Assembly (NCBI RefSeq): GCF_004310425.1
Contig: NZ_SIUB01000009.1
Span: 62,001 to 126,000 of the forward strand
DNA length: 64,000 bases
DNA from: Hansschlegelia quercus
GTDB taxonomy: Bacteria > Pseudomonadota > Alphaproteobacteria > Rhizobiales > Methylopilaceae
Direction: 5' to 3'
The notes under the pieces are model-generated. The model saw nothing but the letters and a program-made list of their open reading frames with translations. It was not told the DNA's origin and searched no databases. Made by a program: the position numbers and the translations under genes. Within the stretch, counting starts at the first letter, position 1, and each line of letters begins with the position of its first letter. Shown piece by piece: positions 1-8,324 of this stretch.

Positions 1-1
1 A

Positions 2-127
2 ATGGCGCGTCGTCTGATCGCTCTTTCCATGCTTCTCGCCTTCTCCGTCACCGTCGCCGGTTGCGCGAACACCGTTCGCGGCGCGAAGCGCGACGTGCAG
101 GCGACCGGCAACGCAGTCGCACATTGA
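2..127 (+). CDS. Entericidin-like small lipoprotein
   Basis: A 41-residue protein with a positively charged start (MARR), a hydrophobic stretch and a lipobox ending VAGC, so the mature lipoprotein would begin at Cys21. The short tail reads ANTVRGAGR-like (here CANTVRGAKRDVQATG), which is the hallmark of the entericidin A/B family of tiny envelope lipoproteins linked to stationary-phase lysis or envelope stress. The ATG lies at the second base of the window, so an upstream ribosome binding site cannot be judged and a longer N-terminus is formally possible, but the signal peptide is complete as read. An intrinsic terminator follows at 185-216. Confidence 0.8.
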   Translation: MARRLIALSMLLAFSVTVAGCANTVRGAKRDVQATGNAVAH

Positions 128-184
128 TTTCGACGGCGCCGCTTCGCGAATCGCGATGACGGCGCCGCGGAGCTTGGATAGTGA

Positions 185-216
185 AGCGCGTCGGCTGCTC
201 GGCCGGCGCGCTTTTT
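185..216 (+). terminator. Intrinsic terminator after the entericidin gene
   Basis: Stem AGCGCG-T-CGGC (185-195) pairs with GCCG-G-CGCGCT (202-212) around a six-base loop, with a T.G pair in the middle, and runs directly into five Ts (212-216). It separates the entericidin gene from the phosphoesterase gene that starts at 233. Confidence 0.75.
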
Positions 217-232
217 CACGTCTGGATCCGAG

Positions 233-1054
233 ATGCGGCTACTTTTTCTAGGCGATGTCGTCGGTCGCGCCGGGCGTCTCGCTGTGACGGAGCGTCTGCC
301 GGAGCTTCGCGAGCGCTGGGCGCTCGATTTCGTCGCGATCAACGGAGAGAACGCCGCCGGCGGCTTCGGCATCACCGAGGCGATCTACCAGGATTTGCTC
401 GACGCCGGCTGCGACGCCGTCACCCTCGGGAACCACGCTTTCGATCAGCGCGAGGCGCTTGTCTTCGCCGAACGCGCAGACCGCTTGGCGCGGCCGCTCA
501 ATTTCCCGAAGGGGACGCCCGGCCGCGGCGCCGTGATGGCGGAGGCGCGCAACGGCGCGCGGGTGCTCGTCGTCAACGTCATGGGCAACGTCTTCATGGG
601 GACCTCGCTCGACGATCCGTTCCGCTCGATCGACGCCGAACTCGCCGCCTGTCCCCTGGGCGAGGCGGTCGACGCTATCGTGGTCGATTTCCACGCCGAG
701 GCGACAAGCGAGAAACAGGCGTTTGGCCATTTCCTCGACGGCCGCGCCAGCCTCGTGATCGGCACGCACACCCACACCCCCACCTCCGACCACCGCGTGC
801 TGCCGGGCGGCACGGCCTATATGTCGGACGCCGGCATGTGCGGGGATTATGACGGCGTTCTCGGCATGAAGAAGGATGAGCCGGTCCACCGCTTCCTGAC
901 CAAGCTCCCCTCCGGCCGGTTCGAGCCGGCGGAAGGCGAGGGCACGCTGTCGGGGCTTGCCGTCGAGATCGACGGCAGAGGGCTCGCGACCCGTGCGGCG
1001 CCGGTGCGGATCGGCGGGGCACTTAGCGAAGCGCTTCCGGACTTCTGGGAGTAA
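233..1054 (+). CDS. YmdB/TIGR00282-family metallophosphoesterase
   Basis: A 273-residue protein of the YmdB family of dinuclear-metal phosphoesterases, which in other bacteria hydrolyse cyclic nucleotides (2',3'-cNMP or cAMP). Metal-binding motifs are all visible: FLGDVVGRAGR at the N-terminus (Asp8), GENAAGG near residue 40, TLGNHAFD near residue 65 and a HTHTP cluster near residue 180, followed by the family's conserved DAGMCGDYDGVLG segment. Length matches the family (about 260-275). The ATG at 233 follows a GAG a few bases upstream; the gene appears monocistronic. In many alphaproteobacteria it sits next to a 5-formyltetrahydrofolate cyclo-ligase gene, which is not visible here. Confidence 0.9.
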   Translation: MRLLFLGDVVGRAGRLAVTERLPELRERWALDFVAINGENAAGGFGITEAIYQDLLDAGCDAVTLGNHAFDQREALVFAERADRLARPLNFPKGTPGRGAVMAEARNGARVLVVNVMGNVFMGTSLDDPFRSIDAELAACPLGEAVDAIVVDFHAEATSEKQAFGHFLDGRASLVIGTHTHTPTSDHRVLPGGTAYMSDAGMCGDYDGVLGMKKDEPVHRFLTKLPSGRFEPAEGEGTLSGLAVEIDGRGLATRAAPVRIGGALSEALPDFWE

Positions 1055-1063
1055 CGGGCCGGA

Positions 1064-1258
1064 TTAGCGCGCGGCCCCGGGCGTCTTACGAGACACCGCG
1101 CCGCGAGGCTGTGAGCCACCGATTTCCGACGCGTCGTTTCGAGAGCGGACAACGCTCAGCGGTTCGGGGCGCGTCGTAGCGTATCGGGCGAAACCATAGC
1201 CGCCAGCCACCATGATCGCCGGCAGGACGAAGTAGGTGATGATTTCGACGAGGCTCAT
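1064..1258 (-). CDS. Small single-span membrane protein
   Basis: A 64-residue protein starting MSLVEIITYF with one predicted membrane segment (about residues 5-25) and a basic, Ser/Arg-rich tail. Its ATG lies four bases after the stop codon of the upstream gene at 1263-1574, so the two are probably co-translated. I do not recognise the family. A longer in-frame opening exists upstream, but it would run inside the neighbour, and the hydrophobic N-terminus fits this start. Function unknown. Confidence 0.5.
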   Translation of the reverse strand: MSLVEIITYFVLPAIMVAGGYGFARYATTRPEPLSVVRSRNDASEIGGSQPRGAVSRKTPGAAR

Positions 1259-1262
1259 CGCT

Positions 1263-1574
1263 TCACGTCCCGTCTTTGAGGTCCGTAAGGACCATTCTCG
1301 CCACCAAATGTAATGCGATCCCCGCCGGAATCCAAACGAGCGACAGCAGGATCGTCCATTGCGACGCGCCTCCTGCGGCGAGCGCAGCGAGGGGCGCGAC
1401 AAAGCCGGCGATGATTGCGCCAGCGGCGATCGTGTTGAACCAGGTCGCGGTGTACTTCAGCTGCTCGTTGTAGACGAGAACGGACGGGCGCCCTGATCCC
1501 GTCAGCGTCTCTGAGGGAGGCTCGGGTGTTTCGCTGGCGGGAGGCGGAGAGCGATCGTCATCTTCTCTCGTCAT
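1263..1574 (-). CDS. Two-span membrane protein, unknown function
   Basis: A 103-residue protein: an acidic and proline-rich first 30 residues (MTREDDDRSPPP), a polar stretch with LKYTATWFNT, then two predicted membrane segments (about 45-68 and 72-92) and a short charged end. It precedes the small membrane protein at 1064-1258 by four bases and follows the isochorismatase-like gene by about 14 bases, suggesting one transcript. An earlier start is open but would overlap the upstream gene heavily. Family not recognised; the two-span layout suggests an inner-membrane accessory protein. Confidence 0.5.
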   Translation of the reverse strand: MTREDDDRSPPPASETPEPPSETLTGSGRPSVLVYNEQLKYTATWFNTIAAGAIIAGFVAPLAALAAGGASQWTILLSLVWIPAGIALHLVARMVLTDLKDGT

Positions 1575-1588
1575 GCGTCCGAGCCCGC

Positions 1589-2191
1589 TTACCTCGACAA
1601 GCCGCCAGCGTCCGGCACGACCACGGCGAACAGATCCGCCAGCCCAGCGAGCGCGCCGTCGTGCACCTCCTGCGCCGAACGTGCGGGCCGGCCGAGCACG
1701 CCCGGCAGCGGGCGGGTCGCCACCGCGTTCTCCACGATGGTGACGCCGTAGCCGATATCGACCGCGGCGCGAGCGGTGGAGTCGACGCACATATGCGTCA
1801 TGAAGCCAGTGAGGATGAGCTTGTCGCGGCCGAGCGCCTTGAGCGCGGGCCCGAACTCGGCATTGGTGAAGCCGTTCGGCAGCGTCTTCTCGAACACCTG
1901 CTCGTCGCCTGAAGGGGCGGCCTGCGGCGCGATCTCGGCGCCTTCCGTGCCGGGAACAAAGACGCCTTCGACATCGCGATGGACGAGATGGACGATCGGC
2001 GTTCCCGCCGCGCGCGCCTCAGCCAGCAGGCTTTCGATGGCGTCGAGCGCAGGCGCGACGCCCGGCAGCGCGAGCGGTCCGCGGACATATTCGTTCTGCG
2101 CGTCGATCACGACGAGCGTAGCGTCCTTGAGGGAGGCCGGCGCGGGCGCGCCGCCGCCGAGTTCAAGCAGGGTCTTTGGTTCGTCGCTCAT
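1589..2191 (-). CDS. Isochorismatase-like cysteine hydrolase
   Basis: A 200-residue protein of the isochorismatase-like hydrolase superfamily. The catalytic triad is visible: Asp in LVVIDAQNEY (around residue 30), Lys in the central part, and the nucleophilic Cys in GFMTHMCVDSTAR (around residue 135), followed by the usual GYGVTIVENAVAT strand. The superfamily includes nicotinamidases, N-carbamoylsarcosine amidases and true isochorismatases; the substrate cannot be told from sequence. A GAGGAG ribosome site stands seven bases before the ATG. It probably leads an operon with the two small membrane-protein genes downstream. Confidence 0.85.
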   Translation of the reverse strand: MSDEPKTLLELGGGAPAPASLKDATLVVIDAQNEYVRGPLALPGVAPALDAIESLLAEARAAGTPIVHLVHRDVEGVFVPGTEGAEIAPQAAPSGDEQVFEKTLPNGFTNAEFGPALKALGRDKLILTGFMTHMCVDSTARAAVDIGYGVTIVENAVATRPLPGVLGRPARSAQEVHDGALAGLADLFAVVVPDAGGLSR

Positions 2192-2248
2192 TGTTGCTCC
2201 TCGTTCTCGGCCGCCAGCATCGCGCGGCCGGGAGGAGCGGGAAAGGGC

Positions 2249-2332
2249 TCAGAGCAGGCCGACGACAACTGCAGCGATAAGGCCGAAGGCGGCGAAGGTC
2301 GCGAGCAGATTTAACTTGTAGGTCGCGTCCAT
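2249..2332 (-). CDS. Possible 27-residue membrane peptide
   Basis: A short open frame MDATYKLNLL... with one hydrophobic helix covering most of its length and ending VVVGLL. It lies alone between the isochorismatase-like gene and panB. Such orphan single-span peptides are common and under-annotated in Hyphomicrobiales. The ribosome site is weak, so it may be chance. Confidence 0.35.
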   Translation of the reverse strand: MDATYKLNLLATFAAFGLIAAVVVGLL

Positions 2333-2437
2333 TGAAGAAATCCCGGAGCGGCAGTGTGGGGATTTCACATAAATGCTAGTGACGCTATGGACAATACCCA
2401 CAGCCGCTTCTGCTGAGAGCGGTTGGAAGGGCGCCCA

Positions 2438-3301
2438 TCAGACCGCCGCGACCTTTGGACTTGGCACGCCGTAAAGATGCTCCTCGGCCGGGAAGCGCCG
2501 CGCGCGGACGTCCTCGGCATAGGCCTTTGCGGCCTCGCGCATGACATTCCCGACATCGGCGTATTTCCGAACGAATTTCGGGACATGCCCGAAGGTCGCG
2601 CCCATCATGTCCTCGGTCACGAGGATCTGGCCGTCGCATTCCGCCGAAGCGCCGATGCCGATGGTCGGCACGCGCACCGTCTCCGTGATGCGCGCCGCCA
2701 GCGGCGCCACAACGCCTTCGACCACGATCGCAAAGGCGCCGGCGTCGGCGACCGCGCGGGCGTCGGCGACGATGGCCTCGGCTTCCGCCGCCTGCTTGCC
2801 GCGCGCGGCATAGCCGCCGAGCGCGTTCACTGATTGCGGCTGTAGGCCGATATGGGAGAGCACGGGCACGCCGCGCTGGGTGAGGAAGTTGATGGTCTCG
2901 GCCATCACCGCGCCGCCCTCCAGCTTGACCGCGCCGCAGCCGGTCTCGGCGAGGATGCGCGCCGCGCTCTGGAAAGCCTGGCCGGGGCTCTCCTGATAGG
3001 AGCCGAACGGCAGGTCGACCACGACCAGAGCGTGGCGCGCGCCGCGGACCACCGCAGCGCCGTGCGCCGACATCATGTCGAGCGTAACGGGGATGGTGCT
3101 ATCCAGGCCGTAGACGACCATACCGAGCGAATCGCCGACCAGCAGCAGGTCGCAGGCCTCGTCGAGCGCCTGCGCGACGGGCGTCGTGTAGGCGGTGAGG
3201 CAGACAAGGGGCTCGCGCCCCTTGGCGTTGCGGATCGAAGAAACCGTAACGGGCTTCGACGCCTTGCCGCCCTCAACCGAGGTCGGTCGACGTGCGCTCA
3301 T
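2438..3301 (-). CDS. panB: 3-methyl-2-oxobutanoate hydroxymethyltransferase
   Basis: A 287-residue ketopantoate hydroxymethyltransferase, the first committed enzyme of pantothenate/CoA synthesis, which transfers a hydroxymethyl group from 5,10-methylene-THF to alpha-ketoisovalerate. Family motifs run in order: [23 protein letters not shown] (metal-binding Asp), [23 protein letters not shown] (catalytic Glu) and IGIGAS. Length is within the usual 265-290. No panC is adjacent, so the pathway genes are split in this genome. The gene is divergent from the TerB/J-domain gene at 3511. Confidence 0.95.
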   Translation of the reverse strand: MSARRPTSVEGGKASKPVTVSSIRNAKGREPLVCLTAYTTPVAQALDEACDLLLVGDSLGMVVYGLDSTIPVTLDMMSAHGAAVVRGARHALVVVDLPFGSYQESPGQAFQSAARILAETGCGAVKLEGGAVMAETINFLTQRGVPVLSHIGLQPQSVNALGGYAARGKQAAEAEAIVADARAVADAGAFAIVVEGVVAPLAARITETVRVPTIGIGASAECDGQILVTEDMMGATFGHVPKFVRKYADVGNVMREAAKAYAEDVRARRFPAEEHLYGVPSPKVAAV

Positions 3302-3510
3302 GACCCAAACTCCTCAAGGCGATCGGACCAGACCCGCCTTCGTGATCGCGGTTTTATGACGATCGCTGCGCTCCGGTCGACCACGGAATTGGTCTTGGCC
3401 GCCGCGATGTTAAAGGGTCCTACTCGAAAGCCCTCGAAATAACGTTTTGCCGCGGAGGGCGGATGACGGCGCGCGTCTCGCCTATCATTCCCAGCGAATC
3501 GGAGGAGCCA

Positions 3511-4245
3511 ATGTCCTATTGGGGAAAGCTCGCGGGCGCGGCGGGCGGTTTCGCGCTCGGCGGCCCGCTCGGCGCCATCGGCGGCGCGCTGGCGGGGCAT
3601 CTGCTGATCGACCGGGAGACGCCGGCGGAGCATGAGGCCGAGGAGCGCGACCACCGCAACCTTGCTTTCACCATCGGCGTCATTGCGCTCTCCGCCAAGA
3701 TGGCGAAGGCGGACGGCGTCGTCGCGCCGGTCGAGGTCGCGGCGTTCGAAAAGACCTTCCAGATCGAGGAGAAGGACCGGCCGGAGGTCGAGCACGCCTT
3801 CAATCTGGCGGCGAAGGACATTGCGGGCTTCGACGCCTATGCGCGGCAGCTCGCCGAGATGTTCGCGAGCGAACCGGCGACGCTCGAGGACGTCCTGCAT
3901 GGGCTGGCGGCGATCGCTGCGGCGGATGGGGCGATCCACGAATACGAGCTCGGCTTCCTCGAGAAGGTCGGCGAGATCTTCGGCTTCGACCGCGCGCGCT
4001 TCCGCCGCGCGCTCGGCTTCCACGTGCGCTTTCCCGACAACGATCCCTACGAGGTGCTGGGCGCCGACGCCGCCTCGACCGACGAGGAGCTGAAGCGCCG
4101 GCATCGCTCGCTGGTCGCCGAGAACCACCCCGACCGCGCCGTCGCCCGCGGGTTGCCGGCGGCGGCCGTCCAGATCGCGACCTCAAAGCTCGCCTCTATC
4201 AATGCGGCGTGGGACGCGATCCGCGCCCAGCGGGGCATCGCGTGA
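3511..4245 (+). CDS. DjlA-like TerB and J-domain protein
   Basis: A 244-residue protein. The N-terminus (MSYWGKLAGAAGGFALGGPLG) is a glycine-rich hydrophobic segment like that of DjlA; residues about 45-150 form a TerB-like helical domain (motifs AKMAKADGVV and AIAAADGAIHEYE); the C-terminus is a J domain with the HPD signature (AENHPDRA) for DnaK activation. It is probably an inner-membrane-associated DnaK co-chaperone. The start at 3511 follows GGAGGA by five bases; an earlier in-frame ATG at 3463 lacks such a site. It overlaps the next gene by four bases (GTGA). Confidence 0.85.
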   Translation: MSYWGKLAGAAGGFALGGPLGAIGGALAGHLLIDRETPAEHEAEERDHRNLAFTIGVIALSAKMAKADGVVAPVEVAAFEKTFQIEEKDRPEVEHAFNLAAKDIAGFDAYARQLAEMFASEPATLEDVLHGLAAIAAADGAIHEYELGFLEKVGEIFGFDRARFRRALGFHVRFPDNDPYEVLGADAASTDEELKRRHRSLVAENHPDRAVARGLPAAAVQIATSKLASINAAWDAIRAQRGIA

Positions 4246-5003
4246 CCTTTTCGGCCGACAGCCCGCTGGTCGACGAGGTCCGCCCCGCCGCCAATCACGA
4301 CGAGCGGCGCGACGAGCGTTCGCCCGATATCCTGCTGCTGCACTACACCGGCATGGAATCGACCGAGGAGGCCTGCGTCAGGCTGTGCGAGGAGGCCAGC
4401 GGCGTCTCCTGCCACTACGTGGTCTTTGAGGACGGACGCGTCCTTCAGCTCGTGCCGGAGGAGCGGCGCGCATGGCATGCGGGCCTCTCCTCGTGGGAGG
4501 ACGAAACCGACGTGAACTCGCGTTCGATCGGGATCGAGATCGGCAATCCCGGCCACGAATTTGGCTATGTCGATTTTCCTCAAGGACAGGTCGACGCCGT
4601 GATCGCGCTTGCCCGCGACATTTGCGCACGACGCCAGATTGCGACGCAGCGCGTGCTCGCGCATTCGGACGTTGCGCCGCGCCGTAAACAGGATCCCGGC
4701 GAACGGTTTCCCTGGAACAAGCTTTTCGCGGCCGGAGTAGGCCACTGGACCGTGCCGACGCCGGTCGGCCGGCCGGGCCCTTCGCTCGCTCCGGGCGAGC
4801 AAGGAACCCCGGTGGAACAGCTTCAAACGCTGCTGTCCATGTATGGCTACGGCATCGAAATCGACGGCAGCTATGGGCCGCCCACGGTCGCCGTCGTGGC
4901 GGCCTTCCAGCGCCATTTTCGGCAAAGACTAGTCGACGGGATTGCCGATTTTTCAACAACCGACACGCTGCGCCGGCTGTTGAAGACGTTGCCGGCTATC
5001 TGA
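4242..5003 (+). CDS. N-acetylmuramoyl-L-alanine amidase, family 2 (AmpD/AmiD type)
   Basis: A 253-residue protein with an N-terminal Amidase_2 (PGRP-like) zinc domain and a C-terminal peptidoglycan-binding helical domain. Zinc ligands are seen in ILLLHYTGM (His), WHAG nearby, and VLAHSDVAPRRKQDPG (His and Asp), the last a strong AmpD/AmiD signature. It cleaves the bond between N-acetylmuramic acid and the stem peptide and probably recycles anhydro-muropeptides. No signal peptide is evident, so a cytoplasmic AmpD role or leaderless export is open. I chose the GTG at 4242 because it overlaps the preceding stop codon, which indicates coupling. Confidence 0.88.
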   Translation: MTFSADSPLVDEVRPAANHDERRDERSPDILLLHYTGMESTEEACVRLCEEASGVSCHYVVFEDGRVLQLVPEERRAWHAGLSSWEDETDVNSRSIGIEIGNPGHEFGYVDFPQGQVDAVIALARDICARRQIATQRVLAHSDVAPRRKQDPGERFPWNKLFAAGVGHWTVPTPVGRPGPSLAPGEQGTPVEQLQTLLSMYGYGIEIDGSYGPPTVAVVAAFQRHFRQRLVDGIADFSTTDTLRRLLKTLPAI

Positions 5004-5098
5004 CTGACGCGCCTTGTTGTCGACACTTCGGAGACAATCCAAGGTCATTTTTAGAAGGCTTTGGTCCCGCTGAACGTAATGTCATCGGGAGCGTGAAT

Positions 5099-5962
5099 AT
5101 GCGTAGATCGACGATCGTCGTCGCTTTTCTAGCGGCGACCGTCGCCTCGGCGGGAGCTGCGCCGATCAAAGAACGACTTGGCGCTCAGGCCGGCGTTCAC
5201 TCAAAGATCAGTCAGAAAAAGGTTTTGACTTCGGCTTCGGCCAACAATTCTCAACAGCGCATTAACGCGCCTTATGTCGCTTCGGTTCCCCGTGGCGGTT
5301 CTCCTTCCAAAAACGGCTCGGCCGCAGGCTGGATCGCGTTTCGCAGTGGTCCTCAGCCGCAGCAGCCCGCCGCAACCGCGCCGGCCCCGGTTAAGGTCGT
5401 GAAGGTCGAGCATCGCTCGCGCAAGATTGCTTCCATCCGCCGCTTCGAGCGCCAGCGCGTCGCCTCCATCCGCAAGCTCGCTTCCAGAAGCCGCCCGGTC
5501 TCTCTGCAGCGCGACATCGAGATCCCCATGCCGAAGACCGACGTCGCGGCGGCTCCGGCAGGCTCGATCCAGGCCATGGTCACCGCCGAGGCGCGGCGCG
5601 CCGGCGTGAGCCCGGCTCTCGCCCACGCCGTCGTCAAGGTCGAGTCGCGCTATCAGCCGAACGCCACTGGCCGCGGCGGCTATGTCGGGCTGATGCAGCT
5701 CAGCTATCGCACCGCGCAGGGCATGGGCTTCAAGGGCAGCCGCCAGGCGCTCTACCAGCCGTCCAACAACCTCACCTACGGCATGCGCTATCTCGCACAG
5801 GCCGTGAGGCTCGCCGGCGGCAGCACCTGCGGCGCGGTCTCGAAGTACCAGGGCGGCCACGGCGTGCGCGGCGTGACCCGCGCCGGCGCGGTCTATTGCG
5901 CCAAGGTGCGGCGCTACATGGCCGAAGGCATTCCGTCATCCGGCAAGGTCGCCTCGAACTGA
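5099..5962 (+). CDS. Lytic transglycosylase (SLT domain)
   Basis: A 287-residue exported protein: signal peptide (MRRSTIVVAFLAATVASAGA), a low-complexity basic and Ala/Pro-rich linker of about 130 residues, and a C-terminal SLT domain (about 155-280). The catalytic Glu sits in AVVKVESRYQPNA, followed by GLMQLSYRTAQGMGF and SNNLTYGMRYL, the classic goose-lysozyme-like motifs. It cleaves peptidoglycan glycan strands in the periplasm. GGGAG stands seven bases before the ATG at 5099; a GTG two codons upstream is the alternative. It is followed by the RNase P RNA gene. Confidence 0.88.
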   Translation: MRRSTIVVAFLAATVASAGAAPIKERLGAQAGVHSKISQKKVLTSASANNSQQRINAPYVASVPRGGSPSKNGSAAGWIAFRSGPQPQQPAATAPAPVKVVKVEHRSRKIASIRRFERQRVASIRKLASRSRPVSLQRDIEIPMPKTDVAAAPAGSIQAMVTAEARRAGVSPALAHAVVKVESRYQPNATGRGGYVGLMQLSYRTAQGMGFKGSRQALYQPSNNLTYGMRYLAQAVRLAGGSTCGAVSKYQGGHGVRGVTRAGAVYCAKVRRYMAEGIPSSGKVASN

Positions 5963-6023
5963 GAAGCGATCCTCCTGAGCGGCGTGCGCTTGACCGCGCG
6001 CGCCGCTTGGGCGACGACGTCCC

Positions 6024-6427
<404 letters not shown>

Positions 6428-6846
6428 ATTTTGTTTTGGCTCGGCTCGGCTGCGTTTGCTCCTGCTCGGAGCATGAGGACCGCCTTGCGTCGCAGCGGGC
6501 GGGAAAGCCGGCCAGAGATCGATCATGAGCGGCTGATTTCGAGCCGCCGAAACGCCTTCTTAACCCTAAGGAAGTTCTACTCACCTCGTCGCGCTGGCCG
6601 CGAGGCGGCTCTTGTCAGGTTCTGCGTCCTGAGCCGCATCGCGGGCCGCGACGAAGTTAACGTGTCGTTGACGCCCATAGGGCCCCATGCTATCCCAAGC
6701 CATCCCGTCGAGACGGCTCAGCGACGGCTTCCAAACAGGATGCTGGTCCTCAGTTCCCGCGGTCTCTGAGGCCGCGGCGCTGCCTTTCGACGCCCGCTCT
6801 CTTGCGGGATCGGCCTCGGGGGGAGGCGGTCGGCAGGCGGGGGCGT
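6428..6846 (+). promoter_or_regulatory. Leader region between rnpB and mraZ
   Basis: These 419 bases hold no convincing gene. They carry the presumed dcw promoter (TTGACG at 6668-6673, 17-base spacer, TATCCC at 6691-6696) and the MraZ-type repeats listed separately. A TTAACCCTAA element is at 6560-6569 and a GTTAAC at 6656-6661, which resemble CtrA half-sites. The mRNA leader would be about 145 bases long. Confidence 0.55.
6674..6707 (-). promoter_or_regulatory. MraZ box: TGGG repeats at 10-bp spacing over the dcw promoter
   Basis: On the minus strand TGGG occurs at 6674-6677, 6684-6687 and 6694-6697, each start exactly 10 bases from the next, with a degenerate fourth copy (CGGG, 6704-6707) in the same phase. 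MraZ of E. coli is known to bind TGGG direct repeats with this 10-bp period. The array lies within the spacer and -10 element of the presumed mraZ promoter, a position that suits repression by MraZ of its own operon. Confidence 0.75.
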
Positions 6847-7299
6847 ATGGACCGGTTCGTGTCCAATTTCACCAATCGGATCGACGCCAAGGGGCGGATC
6901 TCGATCCCTGCCTCGTTTCGCGCGACGCTCGCGCGCGGTGGGTTCGAGGGGCTGTTCCTGCATCCCTCTCTGGAGCTGCCGGCGCTCGACTGTGGGGGAT
7001 CGGCGCTGCTTTCGGAGATCGATGGCCTGCTCGGCCGGCTCGCGCCCTATTCGACGGAGCGGGACGCGCTCTCGACGGCGCTGCTTGGGGTGAGCGAAAT
7101 CCTGAAGGTCGACGCGGAGGGCCGCGTCATGCTGACGGAAAGCCTCAAGGCCTATGCCGGGGTGAAGGACGACGCGACCTTCGTGGGGCAGGGATCCAAG
7201 TTCCAGATCTGGGAGCCGGAGCGGTTCGCGGCGCATCTCGCGGCCTCGCGGGAGAGCCTGCGCGCTTTCCGCCGGCAATCGGCGGACGCGGCCTCGTGA
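6847..7299 (+). CDS. mraZ: Transcriptional regulator MraZ
   Basis: A 150-residue protein with two SpoVT/AbrB-like MraZ domains. The first carries FTNRIDAKGRISIPASFR (conserved DxKGR motif) and the second EILKVDAEGRVMLTESLK (second DxxGR). MraZ forms rings and represses the dcw operon by binding TGGG repeats, copies of which lie upstream at 6674-6707. The start at 6847 gives the typical N-terminus MDRFVSNF; the longer open frame is not family-like. The stop overlaps the GTG start of rsmH by three bases. Confidence 0.93.
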   Translation: MDRFVSNFTNRIDAKGRISIPASFRATLARGGFEGLFLHPSLELPALDCGGSALLSEIDGLLGRLAPYSTERDALSTALLGVSEILKVDAEGRVMLTESLKAYAGVKDDATFVGQGSKFQIWEPERFAAHLAASRESLRAFRRQSADAAS

Positions 7300-8324
7300 G
7301 CCCGCGCGGTCCGAAGCCGGAGGCCACCGAGCGTCACCGCCCGGTCATGCTCGCGGAAGTCCTCGAAGCGCTCGCGCCCAAAGACGGCGAAACCATCCTC
7401 GACGGCACCTTCGGGGCAGGGGGCTATACCAGCGGCATTCTCGGCTCGGCCGATTGCCAGGTCGTCGCGCTCGATCGCGACCCCACGGCGATCGCTGGCG
7501 GCGAAGCCCTCGTTCAGGCGAGCGACGGGCGCCTCCGCTTGGTGATGGAGCGCTTCTCCGCGCTTGAAGTCGCCCTTGATGGCCTCGGCCTCGACCTTAT
7601 CGACGGCGTCGTGCTCGACGTCGGCGTCTCTTCCATGCAGCTCGATCAGGCTGGCCGCGGCTTCTCGTTCCGCAATGACGGACCGCTGGACATGCGCATG
7701 GGCGGCGATGGGCCCACCGCGGCCGACCTCGTTGCCGATCTCGATGAGAAGGAGCTCGCCGCCGTGCTCAGGACGCTCGGCGAGGAGCGCCGCGCCGGCG
7801 CTGTCGCCCGCGCGATCTGCGCCGAGCGCGCGAAGGAGCCGATCATTACGACGCTCGCGCTCGCCCGGACGGTGGAGCGCGCCATCGGCCGGCCGACAGA
7901 TCCGATCCACGCCGCAACCCGCACTTTTCAGGCGCTGCGCATCGCCGTGAACGAGGAGCTAAGCGAGCTCGCTCTGGCGCTGTTCGCCGCCGAGAAGCGT
8001 CTGAAGCCGGGCGGCCGCCTTGTCGTGGTGGCGTTCCATTCGCTTGAGGACCGGATCGTGAAGACCTTCCTCACCGATCGCTCGCGCACGTCATTCGGTG
8101 GTTCGCGCCATGCGCCCGAGACGCCGGTGCCGCCCGCAACCTTCGAACTGCTCACCCGCGGCGTCGAAACGCCGGGCGAGGCGGAGGTCTCCGTCAACCC
8201 GCGCGCCCGTTCGGCGAGGCTTCGGGCGGCGGTCCGCACCGACGCGCCGGCGCGCGATGGCGATCCCTTCGCGTTCGGCGCCCCGCGGCTGCCCTTCGCG
8301 CTGCTTTCGGGAGGCGGCTCGTGA
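7296..8324 (+). CDS. rsmH: 16S rRNA (cytosine-1402-N4)-methyltransferase
   Basis: A 342-residue MraW/RsmH protein that N4-methylates C1402 in the 16S rRNA decoding centre. Motifs: RHRPVMLAEVLEAL, the SAM-binding TFGAGGYTSGIL, VLDVGVSSMQLDQAGRGFSF with DMRM, TFQALRIAVNEEL and VVAFHSLEDRIVK. The GTG at 7296 overlaps the mraZ stop codon and gives a natural N-terminus. The C-terminus overlaps ftsL by four bases. Confidence 0.94.
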   Translation: MSPRGPKPEATERHRPVMLAEVLEALAPKDGETILDGTFGAGGYTSGILGSADCQVVALDRDPTAIAGGEALVQASDGRLRLVMERFSALEVALDGLGLDLIDGVVLDVGVSSMQLDQAGRGFSFRNDGPLDMRMGGDGPTAADLVADLDEKELAAVLRTLGEERRAGAVARAICAERAKEPIITTLALARTVERAIGRPTDPIHAATRTFQALRIAVNEELSELALALFAAEKRLKPGGRLVVVAFHSLEDRIVKTFLTDRSRTSFGGSRHAPETPVPPATFELLTRGVETPGEAEVSVNPRARSARLRAAVRTDAPARDGDPFAFGAPRLPFALLSGGGS

